Source: Tetrahymena thermophila SB210
Taxonomy: Eukaryota > Ciliophora > Oligohymenophorea > Hymenostomatida > Tetrahymenidae
Reading direction: 5' to 3'
Assembly: GCF_000189635.1 (NCBI RefSeq)
Contig: NW_002476246.1
Span: 496,001 to 560,000 of the forward strand
DNA length: 64,000 bases
Translations under genes and position numbers: made by a program
Notes under the pieces: model-generated
Databases searched by the model: none
What the model saw: the letters and a program-made list of their open reading frames with translations, nothing else
What the model was told of the DNA's origin: nothing
Shown here: one piece after another, positions 1 to 11,480 of the stretch
Numbering within the stretch: position 1 is the stretch's first letter
How the letters are laid out: every line of letters begins with the position of its first letter

Positions 1-3000
1 AAACTTAGAGATTAATAACAGCTAAGCTAATATAACTTAAAACTTTTAATACACTGAAAACAGTATCTTAACTATCTTAAATGATAAAACCTAAAACAAT
101 AAAGCTATAATTGAGTCTTAAAATCAAAAACTTTTCACAATTCTATTGTTACTAATTTTAAAATGGAGATAAGGTTATTTAAAAATATTAATAAAATAAT
201 AAAATAATTTATATAAATATAATCTAGGTGATTGGGCTCAATTAAGTATTTATTAATATCATCAACAATAATTTTTTAAGTATTTTAATTATCTCCCAAT
301 ATGCATATTATGTTTTATAGCTTTTATACAATATACCATGAGTTAATATCTATTCATATCTATTACTTAGCTTAGGTGAATTTTAAAATGCTTTTAGTTT
401 TCTATAATAATAAAAGGGTATACAAACGCACCATATGAAAAGGAAAGGAATAATAATAGTAAATATGTAGATCAAATGGGTATCTGAATAGCATTCATAG
501 TTAAGTTAAGCAATTAAATACTATTTTTAAGCTATTTATCTACAAAACAATCCCTATAACAGTAACTTTGATATTGAAGGTTAGTAAAATAAGTAAAAGA
601 ATCCAAATACCATCATGAAAATAAATTTTTTTTATCCAACTAAGTTCAGCTTTAACTTCTTTCTTTTAAAGATATAGAATGCAATCAAAGATATCAATAA
701 ATATTAAATAAATACAGAACTGATTTAAACAATAATTCTAAAAAACCAAAGTGGAAATTTATCTGTCATAATGAACAAACAATCTAAACTAGCCACAGTC
801 ATTTTAACAGGTTCACCAAAAAGATTTATTATTTACTCAATTTATTAAGGAATATTAGCAGTGAATAAAAAGAATATTTGAAATATTTGAAAATAGTTTA
901 TGAAAATCTTGATCCACAAATATAAATCTTAACCCTACGAGCATGACTTACTGGTTATAAAAAGATCCATTTTTCTCAAAACATCTAGCTTAAAAAGTAT
1001 CATTTTCTTATTGAATTAGCTATTGATGCTGTTTGTGATGTAAAAAATATAAAATAAAATAAGAGCAAAAAAATAAAGATATTAAGACAGAGCTTATTTG
1101 CAAGGTAAACACTCATCATTATTCTTTTTACCAAAATGCTCATTCCAAATTTCTCCTTTACTATCGCAAGAATCACATAGAGGACCAATATATCCTTTAT
1201 CACATCCAAATTTACTGCTTAAACTATCTTCTATACATCCTTTTGTGTTGCAAGTATAAATTTCATCAGACAATTTATTAATCCTCCAATAGCCATTATT
1301 AAGTATGATGGTATTTCCTGAACAGCTCTTAGCCTATATAGGACATTTTAAACAATTTAACTTGTTCTAATCTGTCTCCATATTTGGTATAACTAAGGAA
1401 TATCTATCTTATGGACATAAGTAACACCTAAATCAAATAAAAATAAATTTAAATATAAAAAATAACATATTTACGTAACAAAACCAGAATCAACTTAAAC
1501 GATTTCTCCCACTCCACATACTCTAAATCTTATTTAAATTTACATTTAGAGATTATCATTGTTTGAAACGATATATAGAGTTTAGTTCATATATTACTTA
1601 AATAATATTATAGGATTGAACTCATATAATTAATGTATATTATTCTTAATTAACATTTATTATTATTTCACCAAAATATTTTGTGTCTTTTAGGTATCAA
1701 TTTAAATATTATAATTATTTATTTCTTCATTAATTACAGAAGAAGGCTAATACTACATGCTATTAATATCTATACATTTTAATGGATTATTTTCTTCATC
1801 AAAAAAATTAAAATACTCCATGTTATTTAACTAATTACCACTAGATACACCTGTAATATCATTATTTAATATTATTTTATTGGTTTATGTTACTCTCTGA
1901 ATAGATCTGGGACGAGAGCCTAAATTCTAGCCATAGCATATTCCTATTTTATTTTCAAAATTTAATGGATGTTATAAAATATAAAAAATTAAACAACAAA
2001 AATATTACAAATAATGAAAATTTTTTGGAAATTAAGTATCAAAAAAATATATTTGTTAACTAATAAAATATATAAACTTACCAGAGTTGTTAGAGTATTT
2101 TACTTCTTTTGAAATTTTTATTGAGCTGTATTAATCATACCAAATAGCACCACCTATCAATGATTCATTTTCTTCAAATATAGTATCTTATAGAATAAAC
2201 AAATTAGAATTCATGATTGCTATAGCTCCTCCTTTTTCAGATTTTGCTTAATTTCTATTAAATGTACTTGAAATAACCGTTATATTATATGAATTTTCTA
2301 CAAAAATTGCACCTCCAGACTTTAATTTAGAATAATTATTTTCAAATATGCATTGATCTATGATTATAAAACTTTATTATTTTGGCAAACTTATATATAG
2401 AGAACCTCCTGAGCTTTAAGAAACACAGCTTTTAAATGTATTAAATTTTAAATAAGCTTGAGCTGCTTAATTAATTTCTATAGCTCCAGCCGATTACTAT
2501 GATGATACTTTTGGAATGGAGCTGCAAGTTAAATTGATAAATTTACAGTATTATATCCATAAATTTTAGGTTGATAATATTTAAAGAGCATTTGCAAACC
2601 CTAAAGAGGTACTATTTTTAAAGATAGTATTATTCAAAAACAAATTCATACTTTGAATACTAAACATTCCTCCTACTTTTGAATTAGTAAATTGAAAATG
2701 TGCAAAGTTTGAATCTGTAATTTAGATTTAATTTTTAGCTTCTATCTAGGCAAATATTCCATTTAATGTTAAGTATTCTGACTTGAAATTTTAAAAAATG
2801 CAATTCAATGCTTTTATTTCTAAAAGTATGCTCATTTAGCTAAAATCTTAATCAATAGTCACATTTTAGATAGTAAGTTTATTAAAATTTAAATATGAAT
2901 TGTAAAATAAATATACATCATTTTTTTAGAATTATTCTGTAAATAGTAACCCAGTGTTATTAAATTGATTGACTTAAATATTTTAAAATATTGATTTATA

Positions 3001-6000
3001 AACTCCTTAAAGATAAATTATTCTTGAAATGCGTTATGGTTATTCTGTTTCCATAATTCTTTTCGATTAACTAAAGTAGGAAATATTTGTTAAAATCAAG
3101 TTTTTTATTTCTAAATTATCAAGCATAATAAATTCAAATAAATTATATTATTAGAATTTTGAATTATCAATAATTAAATTATTTATGGTTATATTACTTG
3201 AAAAGAGTATTTAAATAATTTTTCCTTTCCATTTTAAGTTTTAGATATTCAGATAATTAATGTAAATGTTAGTTATATTATTAAATGTAATAAAACTATT
3301 TTAGGTGTCCTGACTTATTTCTTCAAAAACTAAATTTATATTTTTTATATCTAATTATTCAATTAGTACACTCTAAGAATTTTATATTTTTATTACTGAT
3401 TAATTTCTAATCAAGTACTAATCTTGAATGGTCATACTTTAAATTATTATTTAAGTGATATTGCTAACGAATAATGTAGAAGAATAATTAAAGAATATTA
3501 GATTAACTTAATCTAATAATAAATAATTGAGCGATCCATATTTATTTAGTTCAACATCTTATGAAGTGATATTTACTTTTATATTTAATTAAATAAATGC
3601 CAACTTTGAAAGATATTAATCTTTTTAATCTTATATTTTCTGTGTTAAAAAATTATTACTTGTAAGTAAAACATTTGAAAATTATTAATTTGTTTCTATT
3701 CCATCTATTAGAGTTTTGTATTTTAATAAAGTTAATGGAGAGATGATATTTTAATATAACTTTATTTGAGGAATTTCGATGTCTTAAAGTTATTTCTATA
3801 TTGAAATAATATATGCTCCTAATTAGCCATTAAGGTCAGATACCCTCAGCTGTAACCTTTAACTCTATAATTAAAATAAAACTTAAATTTTAGAATAAAA
3901 AATTTTTAAAATTAATTTTTGAAAATACATGAATGAATTTATAGGAATAAGATTCGATAAAAGTGATGGTAATACTTTAAAAAAATTATTAAAAAAGAAT
4001 ATTTTCTTATTTATTTATTTTTTTATTGATGAATGTAAGTATTTTTAAACAAAATCAATATGGCTATAAATTAAAAAGAATTTGTATGAATTTTTTTGTT
4101 TTTAGATGCCTGAATATAAAATTGTAAACTTGAAAATATATTAATTGTTGTAATTTATTGAAATGTCGAACTACAGTAGAAATACTGAAAAATTGAAAAT
4201 TTTGAGTTATCAAAAAAATGTTTAGAAATTTCTCCTTAAAATTAAGGTGGGAATTTTTTCAGAAAATAAGGTGATTATTAATATTTAAAAAATAAAATAA
4301 TATTACTGTTTAATAATACTCTTCAACTTAATTTCCATAAGTGACTTCGATTTATGAAATTTAATTTTACTAAAAAGAGGTTTAATTAAGACTGTAAGTA
4401 AATAAATTCATTTTTGCATCTGAGCTGATCACTTAAATATTTATCTCAGATAGCTTATTAAAATTATCAAATAATAATTTAAAACTGAATTCTTCAGGCT
4501 AAGGGATATCCTTGAAGCTTTAAACCAAATCTGAGTTTTTAATATTGACTTTAATAATTTGTATTTCGCTTTTTTAAATCAAAATAAAATAATCTTGATA
4601 GATTCTTTAGATGTCTACTATTTAAGAGTGTTTAAATGAGTTTTGATTGTAGTAGTTAATATAATTGAATGATAGTATATCATATATTATTACATTTGAA
4701 AATCCTAAGATGTAAAAATAATTTTCATCATATACAAATTTTTGACCGAATTGTTATGCATTCTAAAGGTAGCACATTAATTTTTACTATGCAAGATCAT
4801 AAACATAGGCTTGATAATTTGAAGAATAAATTAACAATGGATTATTAAACTAAGTCATTATTGTAAAAGATTGCATTTAATTCTATTCATTTATCTAAAG
4901 CAACAAGTTATTTGGATTGATTTCCATAGAAGTTAGAGTAATATTAAAAATTTCTAGAGATTATGTTGAGCTTACTGCAAGATAAGTGTGATTAAATAAT
5001 TTAACCTAAAATAAATAATAATTTATTATTAGAAATAAAATAAACAAAGAAAAATACTTATGAATTCCTCTAAAGTTTTGTATTTACAACTTGTTGTAAT
5101 TAATATTATTGAGAATATATGAATAGCTAATAACTATCGGTAATTATTGCTAATAAATCTTCTGATAGAATATAATATTCAATAATTTTGCCATTAGATT
5201 AGCTAATTTGAAATATTTAATCAAATGAGAAATTATTTTGAAGCTTAAAAATCTATGTTTAGCCAACTTAGCAATATGAGTTTTGCTATTAAAATTTAAT
5301 TGCTTGACACTAAAATTATAAATTAATGTTTTATATTATTTACATTTAAGTTATATCAAAAACTTAAATTTGTTAGTTTGGCAAGAATATTATTAATGTA
5401 GTGTTATTAATTTTATTCATTAATAAGTTGAAGCCGTTTAGAGTTAAAGGAATTTACAGCTTGAAATAGAGAATATTTTTTAATTCTTTATCTTTAACTT
5501 GAATGATTCCTGTATTTTAATATAACACAACATAATACTAATTATTGTCTATATTAAATTCAAAATAATTTTTAATTCTGAGTTTATTATTAAACTCTTA
5601 TTTTCCAAACAATGATAAATTAATATCAAAATTTAAAATAACACCTTTATAATAGATAAGTATTTCGTTAGTCTGTTCAATAATTTAAGGAATTAATTAT
5701 ATTTTATTGCTTCCGTATTGATAACCTAATAAAAATTGTAGATTAGAAAGTTAATAAACACTTAAATATGGACTATTAATTAAGTAAACTAAATCTTTTT
5801 AAGGATCTATTAGCAGCTTATTTTATTCATCTAGATTTGTACTTATTAAATTATTAAGTTCCTGAGATGAATTTTTAATCACTGAGCATTTATTAAAATC
5901 TATAGCATATATTTTAGTCTATGAAACCAAAATCATTTACTATATTTATATAATAATGTTATTTTAAGAATAAAAAAATAAATAGCAAAACTTACCTTTG

Positions 6001-9000
6001 TTAGAGAAGAAATTTAACAAATAAATATTTTTTCTGTTGGTATTTAGCAAATTTGTTAAAAGACTGGTTGAATCTTGAAACCAGACACACTATCTTCATC
6101 ATTATATATATATATAATATCTGAGGCAAAATTATAATAAATAGATCTTACAGTCTTTTTATTTTGTGGTAAAAATGTTTAAAAATAGCTATCTTAGATA
6201 TATTAAGAGTATTTAAAGCTTGTTTCAAATAATTAGAGTATATAAATAGAGTAATTATCTAATGCTAAAATATTACTTGCTTCTTAATATAAATAAACAG
6301 AGTAAAATTGTTTATTTATATTTATATTAATCAAGTAAAATTATGATTTTTCATAGTTATAGACAGCAAGCTTATCATAATTTGAAAACTAAATTACTAA
6401 ACAATTTATTTATTCGATTAATATAAAATCATTTGTTATTTTAGATAACGAATCTATTAAACTATTTTAGAATTTAACGTGTTTATCACTCTTAGGCTAG
6501 TGTGCCAAAAGTTAATTATTATTAGAGTCTTAAATAATAAATGTTTCTATTTCTTAAGAAAAAATAACTGCTGTATAGTTATAATAGCCTCTTATTGTTT
6601 AATTATATTAGTTTAATAGTTAAAATTAATTATCTTAGGTCTAAATTAAAACATAGATATCTTTTTCAATAATTACTAAGCCAAAATTGATTACAGGATC
6701 AGTGCCTACCTATTTAATAATATCTTTAAAATAAAAAATTTTATGAGTAAAAGAAACAAATAAATATTTTTATTAAAAACTTACACAAGTACTAAAGTTA
6801 CTTAGTTTGCACATTAAACAGAACTAGTTAAGATTTTTATTAAAATACTAAAAAATTTTTTTTTAAATTAGGTTTATAAAAGATTAATTGGTCAATATTG
6901 CAATTTACAGAAGTAAAAGCATTGCTGTTATCATAAATAGTAGCTGCATATGTACTATTAAATAAAGCAATTTAATTTTAACCAAAAGCTTAGTATATTT
7001 TGTCATCTTTATCTACGTTTAAAACTGTTTATTTTAGCATCATTGTGTCTGTATCATAAATCACAGTTTGATTCTATTTTTATTAAATTAAGAATTAATT
7101 TTTAACTTGTTGCCAAATTTTAAAACTTACATTATTGATATTTAAAACAAGGAATTATTTTTCATTTTTTAGAAAGTTAGAAAGAGCATCATTAATAATA
7201 AAAAGATTTAAAGCTTAATATTGAGAGGATAAAACTATATTGCTAAAATCAGTTAAGTTATATCTATATAAAACTCCATTTGATAATATGATTTAATAAT
7301 TCTTAGCTTGTTATGTTAAGCATGATACTTGAGTTTAAGAATTTTTGACTTCTAGCAATTTGTGATTTAGTAAATTTAAAAATGATAAAATAGAACCTGA
7401 TTATTTATAAATAGTATTAGTATAGATATTTAAGTTACATATAGTCATTAGCTATGGTAAATTAGCTTCCGTTGTATAATCGTAATACATCATAGACTAG
7501 GTATCATAATTAAAAGTAATTAGTTAACTAATTTAACCTTTTTTTTAGACAATTTAATTATTTAAACTATGGTTATCTATAGTTTTACCAGAAAACTAAT
7601 CCTCTTTGTATAGTTATTATGCTTAAATTATATACTATCTAAAAATACCTTTTTCGAGTTATGAAATAATTCTGTTACCAATTTAAAAAAATGATGAGTT
7701 TCCAAAATTTGGATCAGAAGCAAATTAATATGAAGAAATTTAATTATATCCTTAAATAATGAAAATTAAGTATTAAGATTTTTTAATTTTATACACAGCT
7801 AAAGCATAATAATTATTTGATTTAAATTCTAATTTTCTAATGTTAGAGGAGTCAATGTTAAAAGTTAATAAACTTTTATATTTTGTATCAACAATTATGC
7901 AACCATAATCGCTTATTAAGAAAAAGTATCCTCCAAATATTTATGACATTTTGATCTATTTATGGACGTAATTTGTAAATGGTTGCTTTTTAAAATCATC
8001 ATAAATAATGCTAAAGCCAAATTCGTAAGTAAGGTATGTGGCTCCATCGATATCAGAATATTGAAGGTCTATTAAGTTACCATAATTTAAAATCATTTTA
8101 CTACCTTAAACATTGGCATAAAGTTTTTGCTATTTTGGATCAGTTGGTATTATTTCAATTTCATATTAATTTGAAATATAAAATATCTGATTCTATTAAT
8201 CATAAAATAATGACGTTATTAATGAAACTTAACCAAAATAGTTTATCGAAATTTGATAATTAACAGCATTTTTAGTTTAAAATCCATTTTGATCATAAGG
8301 AACAATTTTTATTAAAGCGTTAATTGGATTAAATTAAATTATAGTAATTATGAAAGAACGCTCAATTATTAATGCCTATTCTATGATTAAATTATTTTGC
8401 AGAGTAAAATTATAACTAAATTACAAATTGGTATCTGAATTATTCAAATTATAAATTTAGCATCCTATAATAAAAAATTTTATTAAAATTTTAATTAATT
8501 TAATAAATTTACCTAATTTATTTGCTACAACAGTTAAAAGAGTCTAATTATCAATAAGACATAACTTTAAATTTCCTTAACTATAATCTAATTTTCTTAT
8601 CTAATTTTATAAAAAAATATAAGATAAATTTTCTATTTTTATTTTTAGAGAGTCAAAAATTTTTAGAATTTAAAAAATGAAGAAATATCAAAACAAAATT
8701 AATTTTACCATTTAGATATTGTATTAAGAAGAAGATAAATTATACTGTATATTTGCTAAGTAACTATAATAATTAGTATAATCTTAAGATAAAACGAGTG
8801 TTATTATGTTATTAATTTAATTTTAGCATACTACACTAGTTATATTTATTAAATTAGCAGCTAATAAAGGATTATTTGGATTAGAAGCATCTAAATAATA
8901 CAATGTAGTATATTATGGTGTAAAAACAACTACTTTATTAATTTCATTATATGATTTGAATTAATACTCAACTATATTTAAATTAATTTATTTATACTAT

Positions 9001-10240
9001 AAAAAAGGAACTTCTAATGGTTTTATCAATATTTTTTCTTGATTGGGCTAAGGCTCAAAATTAATTTTTTCGGACTTTAGATTTCTAAACTGATCTTTTT
9101 CAAAAAACTTTCCATCATTATTATTTCTTGTATCTAATATTCTATCACTGTTTTATTACTATTAATTTTATTACAAATCATTTTATGCAAAACTTGAAAC
9201 TATTACTATGTTATCTGTTTCATAGTTAAAACTAATTTAATTGAAACTGAAAATATTTAACTAAGTAAATTTGTCTTCTCCTTCATCAAAGCAAGTAAGT
9301 TATTAACCACTAAATTAATATTAAGTACATTGTAACTAAGTTTATTAATAGTTGATTTCTTAATTCAGAGGATTTAATGTAGCAACTATACCTTGGTCAT
9401 TTGATAAAAACAAAATATAGATTAAATTATCTTATTAGACAGCATCTATTAAGTTTCCATTTAGATTTATCATTTGTAGTGGTACCAAACTTTCTAAACT
9501 ATAAAATATGATTTGGCTCTCACAAAGGACAATCAACTTATTTTGATAATTTAGTTTAAAAAAAAACATTACATTGATATTGATAATTAAATCAATTTTA
9601 CTTATTTTTCCCCTCTCACAGTAAATAGTTTAAGTTTCGAAATAATACAGCTACTATAGAGGTGAGAAGGTATTATTTACAAATAGTTATCACCTATTTA
9701 AATAAAAGGACTGCAAACTCTATTATTATTATCATCTTATCCTTCTTGACAATATAATAAGCATTGCTAAGTTGAAGGATTGTAAAAATAATTTGACTTC
9801 TAAAAGCAAATATTATTAAGACACGCCTTTTAATCTTATGATAAACTCCATCCTTACTAACATTGTTTACAAGTAGAAGATGATCCGCATATTTGACAAT
9901 TCTAAATTTTACATTCCTAGCATTCTCTAAAAAAGGACGATTAATACTCACCTTCTTTGCATTCTTTTAAGCACTGATCAGTTTTATAGTCCTTTTACCG
10001 TTGAAAATGTAAATATTTTTCTAATTTTTAATAACTTACAAAAAATGACAATTAATTGCATGATGAACATTTATTTTGATCTAAACAATTTTAACATGAA
10101 TTCAAGCATTACAAACATGAATTTTGTGAAAAATCAAAGTAGTAACCTCTTTAGCTATTACAGTTATCTGCTATCTAACCTAAACATAAATTATATATCT
10201 GTAACCATACAGTAAATAATATTTTGTATCTAATACTCAT
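1..10240 (-). CDS. Giant multi-domain membrane protein, family A copy 1 (A1), 3' end beyond window
   Basis: Read with TAA/TAG as Gln. The ATG at 10,240 opens a signal peptide (MSIRYKILFTVWLQ...) leading straight into a Cys-rich furin/growth-factor-receptor-like region (CxxC pairs, about 10,180-9,660). A beta-rich region follows (about 9,560-4,330), possibly propeller-like. From about 3,860 to 2,080 come beta-helix repeats with GGAI/GGAIW motifs. A second Cys-rich block (1,600-1,090) holds CYLCP, LNCLKCP, NNGYWR and GPLCDSCD. About seven hydrophobic helices run from 1,100 to the window edge with no TGA. Introns read directly: 1,428-1,474, 1,944-2,081, 3,865-4,306 and 9,992-10,039; others are present but unmapped. 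The protein must exceed 3,000 residues. A surface receptor or adhesin role is inferred from the architecture; no ligand or enzyme motif is seen. It is a close paralogue of A2 (11,481-22,277), with a tRNA-Gly gene 278 bp upstream. Confidence 0.85.
1428..1474 (-). other. Short intron (47 nt) of A1 in the juxtamembrane Cys-rich block
   Basis: GTAAAT...GATTTAG splits the Thr codon ahead of CYLCP. Removing it joins GFVT to CYLCPQD, which gives the expected cysteine spacing of this domain. It is representative of the short introns in both giant families. Confidence 0.75.
1944..2081 (-). other. Intron (138 nt) of A1 after the last beta-helix repeats
   Basis: The donor GTAAGT is at 2,081 and the acceptor ...AAATAG at 1,944. 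The upstream exon ends KYSNNSG and the downstream exon starts ICYGQN. The same intron is present in A2 at about 13,980-14,115 with many more differences than the exons, as expected for noncoding sequence. Confidence 0.65.
3865..4306 (-). other. Long intron (442 nt) of A1 between the beta-rich and beta-helix regions
   Basis: The coding frame ends at ...EYYQT just before GT at 4,306 and resumes in frame as SQRLQLRV after AG at 3,865. Between them the frame is broken by TGA codons. At 442 nt it is long for this locus, where most introns are 44-65 nt. It separates the region of unclear fold from the beta-helix repeats. A2 has the matching intron at about 15,900-16,340, more diverged than the flanking exons. 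Confidence 0.7.
9992..10039 (-). other. Intron (48 nt) in the A1 N-terminal Cys-rich region
   Basis: The exon ending CSSCNQLSFF is joined in phase 0 to DYKTDQCLKEC by removing GTAAGT...GTAAAAG. Both exons are Cys-rich in the same style and neither contains a TGA. The intron is conserved in A2 at about 22,029-22,075. Confidence 0.7.
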
Positions 10241-10517
10241 AACAAATACTTTTCGTATCTTTTTGTTTTTTGTTTTGTAGTTTTTTCTATGATTAGAACT
10301 TATAAATCTCAAACTTAGCTATTGAAATATAAGAAGATATACTTTTAATAATTAATAAGATTTAATAAATTAGAGCTTAATTTTTCTGATTATTTCTAAT
10401 TTTTTTGTAGGAAATACATTTAATTAGTAATAAAAATATTTAACTTAAGAAAGAATTAAGCTTGATATATTGATGCAAAATTTAGGTAATTTTTTATTAT
10501 GAAGTTAATAACAAAAA
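10241..10517. other. Spacer between A1 start and tRNA-Gly; presumed A1 promoter and 5' UTR
   Basis: AT-rich sequence of 277 bp with no supported frame. It lies directly 5' of the A1 start codon and so should hold its promoter and leader. The matching stretch in unit 2 (22,278-22,549) is similar with small indels. No distinct promoter motif could be called. Confidence 0.5.
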
Positions 10518-10588
10518 TGCACCGACCGGGAATCGAACCCGGGTCAAAGCGATGGCAACGCTCTATTCTACCACTAAACCATCGGTGC
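10518..10588 (-). tRNA. tRNA-Gly (anticodon GCC), copy 1
   Basis: The minus strand folds as a full 71-nt cloverleaf. The acceptor pairs GCACCGA with TCGGTGC, and the discriminator is A at 10,518. The D-loop contains AGTGGTAGA. The anticodon stem GAGCG/CGCTT closes the loop TTGCCAT with anticodon GCC. The T arm is CCGGG-TTCGATT-CCCGG, with an intact B-box GGTTCGATTCC. Five T residues follow the 3' end at once, a standard pol III terminator. There is no intron and no encoded CCA. The copy at 22,550-22,620 is identical. Confidence 0.97.
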
Positions 10589-10734
10589 TTACAATAAAAT
10601 TAATAGTAAATTTCTTGTTTATTTAAGTAAATGTAAAGAAAAATTACAAATATATATCATTGTTTTCTAGCAAGAAAATTAAAATCAACTTAAGTTTCCA
10701 AAGTAAAAATAATTTAAACTTATTTAATGATTGG
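10589..10734. other. Upstream flank of tRNA-Gly copy 1; no gene seen
   Basis: AT-rich sequence with no supportable frame. It matches 22,621-22,785 in unit 2 at lower identity than the tRNA itself. Confidence 0.5.
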
Positions 10735-10797
10735 TTCGATAGATAAATGCTCAATACAGCAATGCTAAAATAGATGAAATACACATATAATCTATTT
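10735..10797 (-). pseudogene. Remnant of the 3' end of the TPR-protein gene
   Basis: About 60 bp matches the last codons and stop region of the TPR gene at 22,797-23,930. The shared block includes the stretch around the TGA stop and the Leu-Leu-Tyr codons before it. Nothing upstream of those codons is kept: at about 10,797 the sequence switches to a family-B gene fragment. I read this as the right edge of the 12-kb duplicated unit, which cut into the TPR gene. The edge is placed by eye, to within some tens of bases. Confidence 0.65.
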
Positions 10798-11131
10798 ACT
10801 AAATATGTAATCTAAATTTTTAAACAGTATATTATACAGGATCGCCACCTCCAATTTCAGTAAAGGAGAGAAATTATTAAGTATAAATACCTAAGTTATT
10901 TATTACTGCTATAAACCATAAATAGTTGATAATAATTTTGATATAAGAAGATGAACTACTAATATTTTGATTTTATAACAAAATCAATTTAAGCTTTCCC
11001 AAATAAAACCACTCATTTTTTTTAAATATAAATATCAACTATCTTTCCGTTTAAAAGATTAAATAAGCACAAAAAATAATCAATTTTAAAATTAGAAATA
11101 GAATAAATTGAAATCTAGTTTGCTTAATATA
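10798..11131 (-). pseudogene. Stray fragment of a family-B gene (first two or three transmembrane segments)
   Basis: About 330 bp closely resembles 29,869-30,185 of B1 and the matching parts of B2 and B3. In translation it gives IIFCAYLIF, then QNQNISSSSSYIKI, then EIGGGDPVQ, the membrane-proximal part of a family-B protein. Neither the preceding Cys-rich exon nor the later helices are present, and no start or signal peptide is joined to it. It cannot be a working gene. It lies at the junction of the two 12-kb units, downstream of A2, and is probably the left end of the duplicated unit. Confidence 0.75.
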
Positions 11132-11480
11132 CCAAGATACCATTCAAAAATTCCGTTGTTTGAATGTCACTTATAATGAAATAGATTTTTTAGCTATTTA
11201 TTAAAAAATCTGATTTTTATATTTTATATTTTATAATAGAATAAAAATTAATAATTTAATTTATTAAAATTTCAAAAATAAATAATTTTTTTACATCTTT
11301 TGTAAAATTAAGAATAAATTTGAAAAATTAACCAACATTATTTATAATTTTTACTCATTTAGTATATAAAATTAAACTTTAAACTAAAATAATATTTTAT
11401 AACTTAAAATAAATTATTTTTTTAAATTAACATATCTAAATATATTTTGGAAAATATTTAAAACACAAACATATAAAAAT

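Noticed and set aside
8036..8263. Plus-strand frame of 75 codons inside A1
   Set aside because: The minus strand here is a long coding frame conserved in A2. The plus-strand frame has no homology or signal.
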